From contig CAYFSC010000022.1 in NCBI GenBank assembly GCA_964345695.1, positions 1 through 26,775 on the forward strand: 26,775 bases of DNA. The letters are read 5' to 3'. Source of the stretch: CAYFSC01 sp964345695 (GTDB taxonomy: Bacteria; Bacteroidota; Rhodothermia; Rhodothermales; Salinibacteraceae). Below the pieces are notes generated by a model that did no database searches, was not told the DNA's origin, and saw only the letters and a program-made list of their open reading frames with translations. The translations under genes and the position numbers were made by a program. Numbering within the stretch: the stretch's first letter is position 1; each line of letters starts with the position of its first letter. This document shows, one piece after another, positions 15,082 through 22,112 of the stretch.

Positions 15082-16326
15082 TCAGTCCGCCAGCCGGTAC
15101 TCCGTCCGGAAGGCGCCGAAGAGATCCAGGTAGTCCTCGAGGAGGCGGGCCAGCAGGAAGCGGTCTTTTACGGTCTCCCGCGCCCGGGTCCCGAGTCGCT
15201 GCCGCAGGGCCGGGTTGTTGACGAGCTGGACGATGCGCTCTGCGGCCTCCTCGACCGACGACACGAGGAAGCCATTCTCTCCGTCCGTGATCTGCCGCCG
15301 GATGCCGCCCACGTTGCCGCCGACGACGGCGGCGCCTTTCCACATCGCCTCGGTCACTGTCAGGCCGAAGCCTTCGCGGAGCGACTTCTGCAGCACGACG
15401 GCGGCGCGGCGCTGTAGGGCGTTGACGAGGGCTGTGTCTTCTTTGCTCAGGATGATGATGCGCTCGTCCTGCTCGTCCAGCAGCGACTCGTACATCTCCT
15501 CGCCCTCCGGGTCGTCGGTGGCCACGTTGCCGAGCAGAACGAGGGTGGCATCGATCGCGCGGCGCGCGATCTTAAACGCCTCGATCACCCCCTGCGGATC
15601 TTTCCAGCGGTCGAAGCGCGAGATCTGCACCACGAGCGGCCGGTCCTTCGGGATGTCGTAGTGGTCGAGCCGGTCCTCGATCTCGGCCTCGCTGAGCTCC
15701 TTGTTCTTGATGGAAAACGGGTCGATGGCAGGCATGAAGAACCGCTGCGGTGTGCGCAGGGGCTGCCGGTAGGCCTCCAGGCTGAACAGAGCCGCGTCGT
15801 ATTGCTCCACAAAGCGCTCCAGATACGACCAGAGCTCGTCGTTCCGGCGCGTCATGTCGACGTGGCACCGCCAGATCCAGGGTCCTCCCTTCCGGACGTG
15901 CTCGATCATTGGGAGCGGCTGGGGATCGTGGATCACAACCCGGTCGAAGGACCGAAGGCGCATGCGGACGGTGTTCTTGAAAGCAATGTCTTCGTAGATT
16001 TCCTTCTTCAGGTCCGTCAGGTTGATCGAGGCGCCCTGCAGGGCATTGTGGATTTTCTTGGTGACGTTGAAGAAGTCGGGCGCGCCCTGGATGACGTGCC
16101 ACTCGGCCCGCAGATCGCAGCTGTTCATGAGCAGGGTGAGCGGGTCCAGCAGCTCGGCCACGCCGCCGCCGTAGAAGGTGGAGTTGACGTGGGCCACGCG
16201 CAGGCCGTCGAGCGCCGCAGCCTTTTCCAGGATGCGGTCAACGGCTTCGCGTCCGATCAGCGGTTCGTAATCCTCGACGGTGACGAGGCGACGGGCGCGT
16301 TCGGTACGTTTGGTCGTGCGAGTCAT
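15082..16326 (-). CDS. treT: Trehalose synthase TreT-like GT4 glycosyltransferase
   Basis: The 414-residue protein has the length and order of TreT, which makes trehalose from NDP-glucose and glucose. Visible signatures are HVNSTFYGGGVAELL (residues 46-60), the acceptor-site region FFNVTKKIHNALQG (85-98), HDPQP (133-137), PWIWRCHVD (149-157), SRFDRWKDP (236-244) with the sugar-nucleotide Arg/Lys, and the GT-B motif EGFGLTVTE with Glu318 and Glu326. Trehalose is a compatible solute and heat/salt protectant. The ATG overlaps the stop of the ATP synthase gamma gene as ATGA, so it is the last, translationally coupled gene of that operon. A related GT4 enzyme, such as a trehalose phosphorylase, is the main alternative. 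Confidence 0.82.
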   Translation of the reverse strand: MTRTTKRTERARRLVTVEDYEPLIGREAVDRILEKAAALDGLRVAHVNSTFYGGGVAELLDPLTLLMNSCDLRAEWHVIQGAPDFFNVTKKIHNALQGASINLTDLKKEIYEDIAFKNTVRMRLRSFDRVVIHDPQPLPMIEHVRKGGPWIWRCHVDMTRRNDELWSYLERFVEQYDAALFSLEAYRQPLRTPQRFFMPAIDPFSIKNKELSEAEIEDRLDHYDIPKDRPLVVQISRFDRWKDPQGVIEAFKIARRAIDATLVLLGNVATDDPEGEEMYESLLDEQDERIIILSKEDTALVNALQRRAAVVLQKSLREGFGLTVTEAMWKGAAVVGGNVGGIRRQITDGENGFLVSSVEEAAERIVQLVNNPALRQRLGTRARETVKDRFLLARLLEDYLDLFGAFRTEYRLAD

Positions 16327-17222
16327 GAGACGGAGGCGGTCGATGATGAGGCGTGCAGCGCCTCGAAGCCGGCCGTGATGTCCAGCACCTCCTCGGTGAT
16401 GGCGTTCTGGCGCTGCCGGTGAAAGCGGGTCTGGAGGCTGTCGAGCCGCTCCTCGACGTTCGTTTCGGCGCGCTGCATGGCGGCAAGGCGGCTGCTGTGT
16501 TCGCTGGCCAGCGACTCGGCAAGCGCGCGGTACAGCGAGACAAAGAGATACTGGCGGACGAGGGCCGCAAAGAGATCGTCCCAGTCCACGCGGAAGGAAG
16601 GCACCATACGCGTCGGCCAGTCGTCCTGCTCGATCTGGGCCAGCCACGCGCGGTCGAGCGGAAGCAGCGACTGCGTCTGCACCGCGTAGCTGGTTCCGGA
16701 GGTCAGTTCGTTGTAGACGAGAAGGACCCGATCTATAGACGTGTCTCGGCGCCACCGTTCGATGCGCACGAGCAGCTCCTGCACGCGGTGGCTAATCCCT
16801 TCGACTGACTCCGGGCCGTGGCCGTGAGCATCGGGCGGATGGCCTGCTGTCTCCAGTGCCCCGCCCACGTATTCGCCCAGCGCCAGAAGGGTCACGCGCT
16901 CCGGGTCGAGATCCGACAGGCGATCGGCGGCGGCCTGGGCGAGTTGCTCGTTGAAGCGCCCGCACATGCCCCACGTAGACCCGAAGACGAGCGCCCCGAT
17001 ATGGGCAGTCGGTGTGGCATGCACGCCCGGCATCTCGCGAGGACGGTGGCGCAGGGCAATCTGCAGCCCGCGGCGGACGGTGCGGTCGTAGTCCTTCAGC
17101 GCGTCGACGGCGCTCTCGCACCGCCGGATGCTCGTCAGCGAGAGCACCTTCATCGTGCGCACGACGGCGTGCAGCGTCTGCGTGCTGTCGATCTGTCGGC
17201 GGATGGCTTCAGTCGTTTCCAT
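16323..17222 (-). CDS. atpG: N-type ATP synthase gamma subunit
   Basis: This 299-residue rotor-shaft subunit has the two conserved ends that form the coiled coil in the catalytic head. The N-terminal helix is METTEAIRRQIDSTQTLHAV followed by MKVLSLTSIRR. The C-terminal helix contains AMQRAETNVEERLDSLQTRF and RQRQNAITEEVLDI. The middle Rossmann-like part is divergent, as in N-ATPases. The ATG at 17222 lies inside the end of the alpha gene (14-bp overlap). The stop overlaps the treT start by four bases. In N-type operons gamma is normally the final gene, which makes the attached treT notable. Confidence 0.93.
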   Translation of the reverse strand: METTEAIRRQIDSTQTLHAVVRTMKVLSLTSIRRCESAVDALKDYDRTVRRGLQIALRHRPREMPGVHATPTAHIGALVFGSTWGMCGRFNEQLAQAAADRLSDLDPERVTLLALGEYVGGALETAGHPPDAHGHGPESVEGISHRVQELLVRIERWRRDTSIDRVLLVYNELTSGTSYAVQTQSLLPLDRAWLAQIEQDDWPTRMVPSFRVDWDDLFAALVRQYLFVSLYRALAESLASEHSSRLAAMQRAETNVEERLDSLQTRFHRQRQNAITEEVLDITAGFEALHASSSTASVS

Positions 17223-18777
17223 CGGCGGCGTCGGGCATGAGGGAAGCAACGGCGTCGCGGGCCGCATCGAGAAGGGCGGTGCGCGCGCGGTCGTCCAGCG
17301 GGTCGCCGGACTGGATGCGAGCGGCAAGGTCGGGCATCTGCTCCTTGACGGCCGCCCACACCTGCTCCTGCGCCTCGGTCACCTGGTCGATCTCCAGGTC
17401 GTCGAAGAGACCCTCGGTGGTGGCCAGCAGAACGGCCACCTGCTCGGCGACCGACTGCGGGGCGTACTGCGGCTGCTTGAGCACCTCGCGGACGCGACGT
17501 CCGTGCCGGAGCGTCTGCCGCGTCTCCTCGTCGAGCCGCGTGCCGAACCGCGCAAACTCCTCCAGCTCCTGAAACTGGGAGTAGGAGAGCCGCAGGTCGC
17601 CCGTCATCTCGCGGTAGGCCGGCTTCTGCGCCTTGCCACCAACGCGCGACACCGACCGCCCGACGTCGACGGCGGGCAGGACTCCCTTCTGAAACAGCTT
17701 GGGCGAGAGGAAGATTTGCCCGTCGGTGATCGAGATCAGGTTCGTCGGGATGTAGGCCGAGATGTTCTGGGCCTCGGTCTCGATGATGGGGAGGGCCGTG
17801 AGCGACCCGCCGCCGTGGTCGGAATCCAGGTGCGTTGATCGCTCCAGCAGCCGCGAGTGGATGTAGAAGATATCGCCGGGGTACGCTTCGCGTCCCGGCG
17901 GACGGCGCAGCAGGAGCGACAGCTCGCGGTACGCCCGGGCATGGCGCGTAAGATCGTCGTACACGACGAGGACGTCGCGCCCGGCTTCCATGAAGAACTC
18001 GGCGATCGTCATGGCGGCGTAGGGGGCCACGAACTGAAGGCCGGGCGGCTCCTCGCCGCTGGCGAGGACGACGGTGGTGTAGTCCATGGCATCGTGCTCG
18101 TGCAGGTCGGCAACCACCGAGGCGACGGCCGCGTCGCGCTGCCCAATGGCGCAGTAGACGCACATCACCTCGGTGGAGCGCTGGTTGATGATCGTGTCGA
18201 GGGCGATGGCCGTTTTGCCCGTTTGGCGGTCGCCCAGGATCAGCTCGCGCTGGCCCCGCCCGATGGGAATGAGCGCGTCGATGACCTTCAGGCCTGTTTG
18301 CAGTGGGGTTTCGACGGGGGCGCGGTCCATAATGGCGGGGGCTTCGCGCTCGACCGGCCGGCGCTCGGTGGCGCGGACCGACCCCTGCTCGTCGAGCGGA
18401 CGGCCCAGCGCGTCGACCACGCGGCCCACTAGGGCGTCGCCCACGGGCACGTCCAGAATCCGGCCGGTGCGGTGCACCTCGTCGCCAGCGTCGAGCCGCC
18501 GGCTTTCGTCCAGCAGCACGACGCCCACCTCGGTCGGGTCGAGGTTGAACGCCATGCCGCGCTGCCCGTCCTCGAACGCGAGCAGCTCCTCGGACTGCAC
18601 ATTGGGCAGGCCTTTGACGCGCGCAATGCCCTCCCCGACGTACGTCACCGTGCCGACCTCCTGCACGAACAGGCCGGACACTTCGCGCTCGCGGCTCGCT
18701 GCCAGGGCATCGAAGGCCACGTCGAGCACATCCCTTAGATCGGGGGCCGCGTCGAGAGGGGCGGTGGAGACAGGCAT
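17209..18777 (-). CDS. atpA: N-type ATP synthase alpha subunit
   Basis: This 522-residue non-catalytic head subunit has the P-loop GDRQTGKT at residues 182-189. The arginine-finger segment is VGRSVSRVGGKAQ, and the IPTNLISITDGQIFL signature is intact. It forms the alpha3beta3 hexamer with AtpD. Its sequence (IGRGQRELILGDRQTGKT) is of the ordinary F-type, with divergence expected for N-ATPases. The ATG at 18777 is chosen. An in-frame ATG at 18852 overlaps the b-subunit stop as ATGA and would add 25 residues (MTGARCLRLSRPSHCF...) unlike known alpha subunits, but cannot be excluded. The gene runs into atpG with a 14-bp overlap. Confidence 0.95.
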   Translation of the reverse strand: MPVSTAPLDAAPDLRDVLDVAFDALAASREREVSGLFVQEVGTVTYVGEGIARVKGLPNVQSEELLAFEDGQRGMAFNLDPTEVGVVLLDESRRLDAGDEVHRTGRILDVPVGDALVGRVVDALGRPLDEQGSVRATERRPVEREAPAIMDRAPVETPLQTGLKVIDALIPIGRGQRELILGDRQTGKTAIALDTIINQRSTEVMCVYCAIGQRDAAVASVVADLHEHDAMDYTTVVLASGEEPPGLQFVAPYAAMTIAEFFMEAGRDVLVVYDDLTRHARAYRELSLLLRRPPGREAYPGDIFYIHSRLLERSTHLDSDHGGGSLTALPIIETEAQNISAYIPTNLISITDGQIFLSPKLFQKGVLPAVDVGRSVSRVGGKAQKPAYREMTGDLRLSYSQFQELEEFARFGTRLDEETRQTLRHGRRVREVLKQPQYAPQSVAEQVAVLLATTEGLFDDLEIDQVTEAQEQVWAAVKEQMPDLAARIQSGDPLDDRARTALLDAARDAVASLMPDAADGND

Positions 18778-18848
18778 GAGAGCTTCGTTCGAGAGCGGGG
18801 AGCGAAAGCAGTGGGATGGTCGGGACAGACGGAGGCAACGGGCGCCAG

Positions 18849-19652
18849 TCATCCGGTCTCCGGGGCCGACGCCGGGGCCCTGCGTGCCGCCTTCAACTCG
18901 GCGTCGAGGCGCTCGCGGACGCCGTCGACGAGATGGCTCAGGTAGCTGTCGAGCGTCCAGGCCACCTTGCGGTCCTCGACCCGCAGCTCGATGCCGAATC
19001 CCAGGGTGGCATCGGTGTCGGCGGTGAGGTGGAGGTCCTGCTCGGCATGTGTGCGCAGCGCCGCCCGAATGCGGTCCTGCTGCGCGTCCGACAGTCCGAA
19101 GGCGCTCCGCACGGTGGCCGCCCCCTCGGCCGCACGAAGCGCGTCGGCAAGGGCCTGCTGGGCCTCGCCGTCAAGGCTGCGCAGCCGCTCCAGGAAACGG
19201 TCGAGCGACTGCGCCTCCAGGTCGGCGTCGGCCAGGTCGGTGAGGGCGCGCCGGGCGATGGCGACGGTTTCGTCGACGGCGCGCTCCGAGAGGGCCTCCA
19301 GGAACGACGCCCGGTCGCGCTCCAACGCCTCGCGCCATTCCTGCTCCAGGTCGGCGATCTCCTCGCGGGTCTCCTCGATCAGCGTCTGGCGGCGCTCCTT
19401 CGCGGCCGTCTCGGCGTCCGCCAGCTTCTCGGTCCGGTGCGCCTCCAGTTCGTCCTGCATCGAGCGGTAGCGGTCGGCCTCCTGCTCTGCCTCCGCACGC
19501 TTCTCTTTCGCCTCCCGCAGGCGGGTGTTGATGCGGGCCTCCCGCTCGTCCATGGCGTCGAGGATCGGGCCGTAGAGAAACCGCTTGAGCAGACCGATCA
19601 GGATCAAGAAGTTAACGATCTGCGCGCCAAATGTGAACCAATCAATTTGCAC
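18849..19652 (-). CDS. atpF: N-type ATP synthase b subunit with delta-like C-terminal extension
   Basis: At 267 residues this is far longer than a usual b subunit (about 160). It begins with a membrane helix (IVNFLILIGLLKRFLYGPIL), then a long charged coiled coil (about 35-130). It ends with a domain whose GFGIELRVEDRKVAWTLDSY resembles the end of the delta subunit. N-type operons lack a separate delta gene, and none is seen here, so this fusion-like b probably does both jobs: stator stalk and contact with the head. The start is GTG at 19652, two bases after the c-subunit stop, implying tight translational coupling. Confidence 0.92.
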   Translation of the reverse strand: MQIDWFTFGAQIVNFLILIGLLKRFLYGPILDAMDEREARINTRLREAKEKRAEAEQEADRYRSMQDELEAHRTEKLADAETAAKERRQTLIEETREEIADLEQEWREALERDRASFLEALSERAVDETVAIARRALTDLADADLEAQSLDRFLERLRSLDGEAQQALADALRAAEGAATVRSAFGLSDAQQDRIRAALRTHAEQDLHLTADTDATLGFGIELRVEDRKVAWTLDSYLSHLVDGVRERLDAELKAARRAPASAPETG

Positions 19653-19654
19653 GG

Positions 19655-19933
19655 TTAGCCTGCGGCTTGCTGAATGACGTAGTCCCAGAACGGGTTGGCG
19701 AACACGATGATGAGCGCCACCACGAAGCAGTAGATGGCGGTCGACTCGACCATGGCGAGTCCGACGAACAGGGTGCGGGTGATGGTGTCGGCCTCATCCG
19801 GCTGCTGGGCCATCGCGTTCATGGCTTCGGAGAGGGCTCGTCCTTCGCCCAGCGCTGGCCCAATCGAGCCGATTGCAATGGTGAGGCCGGCAATAATGAT
19901 TGAGACCATGCCGATAAGGCTTACGTCGTCCAT
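19655..19933 (-). CDS. atpE: N-type ATP synthase c subunit (rotor ring)
   Basis: This 92-residue hairpin of two membrane helices is joined by the loop AQQPDEAD. The ion-binding residues are visible. Glu30 lies in GPALGEG, where the Na+-binding Ilyobacter c subunit has Gln32. Helix two carries VESTAIY, with Glu63, Ser64, Thr65 and Tyr68 matching Glu65, Ser66, Thr67 and Tyr70 of that protein. The set fits a Na+-type site with a second carboxylate, as in N-ATPases. Ion choice still needs measurement, because the N-type ring of Burkholderia pseudomallei was reported to be proton-specific. The gene is preceded by an unusually long spacer with two hairpins. Confidence 0.95.
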   Translation of the reverse strand: MDDVSLIGMVSIIIAGLTIAIGSIGPALGEGRALSEAMNAMAQQPDEADTITRTLFVGLAMVESTAIYCFVVALIIVFANPFWDYVIQQAAG

Positions 19934-19989
19934 GGCAGTGCGGGAGGTCGTTGATGAATGAAGTCAGTAGATTGCGTGGGGGCCAGGGA

Positions 19990-20025
19990 GCGTCTGAGAC
20001 GCAGATGTTTCGGTGCGCTCCACCG
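19990..20025 (-). promoter_or_regulatory. Two tandem hairpins in the a-c spacer of the ATP synthase operon
   Basis: On the transcript (minus strand), CGGTG-N5-CACCG (20011-20025) is followed by GCGTC-TCA-GACGC (19990-20002). Both have perfect five-pair stems. They lie in the 133-bp gap between the a and c genes, the longest spacer in the operon. Such structures could mark mRNA processing or stabilisation that raises c-subunit yield, since a ring needs many copies. Confidence 0.42.
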
Positions 20026-20066
20026 ATCGGGTTCGTCGTTTTGCACGGTTCGATCTTGGTTTCTCG

Positions 20067-20765
20067 TTAGGAAGCTGATTCTGCCGGCTCGTTCTCCGGG
20101 GGCCGCACCCGCGCCGCCGAGGCAATGTAAACCAGCGCCAGGACGGCAAACACGTAGGCCTGAATGATTCCGATGAGCAATCCGAACGCCTGCATCACGA
20201 CAGGGAAGAAGAGGGGCGCCAGGCTCAGCAGAATGGCTACAATCAGGTTGCCGCTCATGATGTTGCCGAACAGGCGGATGGCCAGCGCCACGGTGCGCGA
20301 CACCTCCCCGATGATGTTGAACGGAAGCATGAACGGCGTCGGGCGGATGTAGTGCGCGAGGTAGTCCTTCATGCCGCGATTGGCCACGCCGTAAACGGGG
20401 ACGGCGATGAAGACGCACAGCGCCAGCGCTGCGGGGGTCGTCAGCGAGGCCGTTGGTGCCTCGAAGCCGGGCACGATGGCCAGCACGTTGCACGCAACGA
20501 TGAACAGAAACAGGGTGCCGATGAAGGGCAGGTAGCGGCGCGGATCCTGCAGGCTGGCGGCCTCGATCTGGTCGAGGATGCTGCCCACCACCACTTCGAG
20601 CAGGTTCTGCCAGCGGGATGGCCGCGGGCCGGTCGTCAGGGTGCGCGTGACGAGCCAGGACCCGACCCCGAGCACCGCCATCACGATCCAGGTGAAGACG
20701 AGCGTCGCGTTGAGCGTCACGAGGCCCCATTCCCAGTAGATAATCTGGTCGGGACTGATGTCCAT
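20067..20765 (-). CDS. atpB: N-type ATP synthase a subunit
   Basis: This 232-residue membrane stator subunit provides the ion half-channels next to the c ring. The essential arginine is Arg164 in LAIRLFGNIMSGN. Further typical parts are the N-terminal helix, FIGTLFLFIVACNVLAIVPG (81-100) and the last helix LIGIIQAYVFAVLALVYI. It is shorter than the standard E. coli a subunit (271), as expected for the N-type. The ATG at 20765 begins MDISPDQIIYWEWG; the in-frame extension upstream overlaps AtpR and is not family-like. It lies 11 bp after atpR. Confidence 0.94.
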   Translation of the reverse strand: MDISPDQIIYWEWGLVTLNATLVFTWIVMAVLGVGSWLVTRTLTTGPRPSRWQNLLEVVVGSILDQIEAASLQDPRRYLPFIGTLFLFIVACNVLAIVPGFEAPTASLTTPAALALCVFIAVPVYGVANRGMKDYLAHYIRPTPFMLPFNIIGEVSRTVALAIRLFGNIMSGNLIVAILLSLAPLFFPVVMQAFGLLIGIIQAYVFAVLALVYIASAARVRPPENEPAESAS

Positions 20766-20776
20766 GGTACGTCGGG

Positions 20777-21073
20777 TTACGAGCGGGAGAGAGACGGTGC
20801 CGGCCGTACGGACCGGACGAGGGCGATGCGGGCGATCAGGAAGCCGAGCAGGCACAGGGCCAGCAGTTCCCAGCGGGGGCCCATGAGCCAGACCACGGCG
20901 TAGAAGCCAACGAGGGCTAGGGCGGCACGGGCGAAGAAGCTGCCGAGCAACAGGCGCTTCGGCCGCTGCGTGCGGTGCATCCGGCGCACGGTGAGCCAGA
21001 GGCCACCGAAGTAGGCCAGGCCCAGGGCACCGCCGCCCAACAGGGAAAGAACCAGCGTGAGGGCGTAGTTCAT
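20777..21073 (-). CDS. atpR: N-ATPase accessory membrane subunit AtpR
   Basis: The 98-residue protein has three hydrophobic segments and the AtpR pattern: GGALGLAYFGGLWLTVRR, then SFFARAALALVGFY with an arginine inside a helix, and LLGFLIARIALVR. AtpR is found only in N-type ATP synthase operons, directly before the a subunit. It is thought to help assemble or stabilise the c ring through its intramembrane arginines. The ATG at 21073 follows the extra antiporter-like gene by 7 bp. Its presence, with the long b and missing delta, identifies the operon as N-type. Confidence 0.88.
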   Translation of the reverse strand: MNYALTLVLSLLGGGALGLAYFGGLWLTVRRMHRTQRPKRLLLGSFFARAALALVGFYAVVWLMGPRWELLALCLLGFLIARIALVRSVRPAPSLSRS

Positions 21074-21080
21074 GGCGGAT

Positions 21081-21344
21081 TCATCCGATTGCGGGGGTGG
21101 GTGCGAGGTGGCGATGCAGGAGCGGACGCACCACGACGCCGACGTACGCCAGAAATCCGAAGATCTGATGGCCGGGCGCGCCAAGAAGCGCCCAGCGCGC
21201 GTCGGCCAGGCGGAGCAGGAACCCGAGCAGAAAGTAGCCCACCAGCGGTGGCACGCCGAGGCGCTCCAGGCCGGGACGCAGCAGCAGGACCAGAACGACG
21301 ACCCCGCCAATCAGCAGCATGTACAGCGCGTAGTCTATCTCCAT
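21081..21344 (-). CDS. 87-residue protein resembling the N-terminus of a CPA2 cation/proton antiporter
   Basis: This protein has about two and a half hydrophobic helices. Its core LERLGVPPLVGYFLLGFLLR (residues 27-45 region) matches the start of Kef/NhaP2-type CPA2 antiporters (LG-PPLVGYLLAG-LLGP), as does the next segment FGFLAYVGVVV. It then stops at PLLHRHLAPTPAIG, where a full antiporter would continue for over 300 residues. No continuation is seen in any frame; atpR begins 7 bp later. Its ATG shares one base with the atpQ stop (TAATG), so it is translated as part of the operon. The canonical N-ATPase order has no gene here. It could be an added rotor/stator accessory subunit or a decayed antiporter; the tight fit favours retention. 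Confidence 0.75.
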   Translation of the reverse strand: MEIDYALYMLLIGGVVVLVLLLRPGLERLGVPPLVGYFLLGFLLRLADARWALLGAPGHQIFGFLAYVGVVVRPLLHRHLAPTPAIG

Positions 21345-21646
21345 TATGTCTCTCGCTGACTTTCAGATCGCACCCAGTACCAGGCGTTCAGGGATCCCAG
21401 GCCGATGCCCATCACGAGGAGCATCAGCGTCCACGAAAAGCGGGTATCGTAGCGCGCGTCGACCCAAATACCCGCGGCCAGGCACAGGAGCGTCGGGATG
21501 GCCACCGACCACCCGACGAGGCCGAACATGCCCATTCCGAAGAGGATGCCGGGACGATCCTCTTCGCGGGCTTTCTGCTTGCGCTTCTCCTTCGACCGAA
21601 TGGTTTCCGCAAACTCCTCATGGTTGTCGTGGGACGCGTCGGTCAT
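21344..21646 (-). CDS. atpQ: N-ATPase accessory membrane subunit AtpQ (AtpI/AtpZ family)
   Basis: The 100-residue protein has a charged N-terminus (EEFAETIRSKEKRKQKAREE) and two membrane helices. It carries the family motifs GMFGLVGWSVAIPTLLCLAAG, WVDARYDTRFSWTL and GLGSLNAWYWV. AtpI/AtpZ-type proteins assist assembly of the c ring; in N-type operons the member after epsilon is called AtpQ. The ATG at 21646 follows the epsilon stop by 58 bp. The upstream in-frame extension overlaps the epsilon gene and is a shadow. The stop TAA shares a base with the next ATG. Confidence 0.85.
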   Translation of the reverse strand: MTDASHDNHEEFAETIRSKEKRKQKAREEDRPGILFGMGMFGLVGWSVAIPTLLCLAAGIWVDARYDTRFSWTLMLLVMGIGLGSLNAWYWVRSESQRET

Positions 21647-21704
21647 GGCTACTGAAAGCACCAAAGCCTTGGGGGAAGGAAGTCGGGCAACGCCTCGGAG
21701 CCGA

Positions 21705-22112
21705 CTACTGGGTGTCGACGAAGCTGCGAATGACCTCGGATTCCAGCTTGGCCAGGGCGGTGCGCATGGCCTGCTCGCGCTCGTCGATGTGCTGGAACCG
21801 ATCGCGCACGGTGCGTTCCAGGGCGCCCAGCTCCGGCCCGACGACCGCGTCGCGGACCGAAACGCGCACCTCGCGTCCGCACTTGACGAGCAGGCCCTCG
21901 TCGACGGCGACGAAGACCTCGTCCTCCGCCGCGTCGCCGGTGGGCACGAACGAGAGGATGCCAGGAACGAGCGGGTCCACGAAATCCACGTGCCGGGGCA
22001 GCAGGCCAAACGACCCGCTTTGGCCCTCCGCGACGATCTTCTGCACGGTCCGCTCCAGGAGGACCGTTTCGGGAAGAAAAATGCGTAACTGCATGGAGGT
22101 GCGATCCGTCAT
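21705..22112 (-). CDS. atpC: N-type ATP synthase epsilon subunit
   Basis: This 135-residue central-stalk subunit has the N-terminal beta-sandwich (MQLRIFLPETVLLERTVQKI, AEGQSGSFGLLPRHVDFV, VDEGLLVKCGREVRVSV). A C-terminal helical part (ERTVRDRFQHIDEREQAM) is also present. The start at 22112 overlaps the beta stop as ATGA; the ATG seven codons in (MQLRIF) is an alternative. It links the head rotor to the c ring and may restrain hydrolysis. Confidence 0.92.
   Translation of the reverse strand: MTDRTSMQLRIFLPETVLLERTVQKIVAEGQSGSFGLLPRHVDFVDPLVPGILSFVPTGDAAEDEVFVAVDEGLLVKCGREVRVSVRDAVVGPELGALERTVRDRFQHIDEREQAMRTALAKLESEVIRSFVDTQ

Noticed and set aside
18778..18852. 25-residue N-terminal extension of ATP synthase alpha from an ATG overlapping the b-subunit stop
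   Set aside because: The ATGA overlap is tempting, but the added residues do not look like an alpha subunit N-terminus. Kept only as an alternative start.
20777..21344. Frameshifted full-length cation/proton antiporter
   Set aside because: No antiporter continuation appears in the other frames; the DNA after the 87th codon is the intact atpR gene, so a simple frameshift does not explain the short length.
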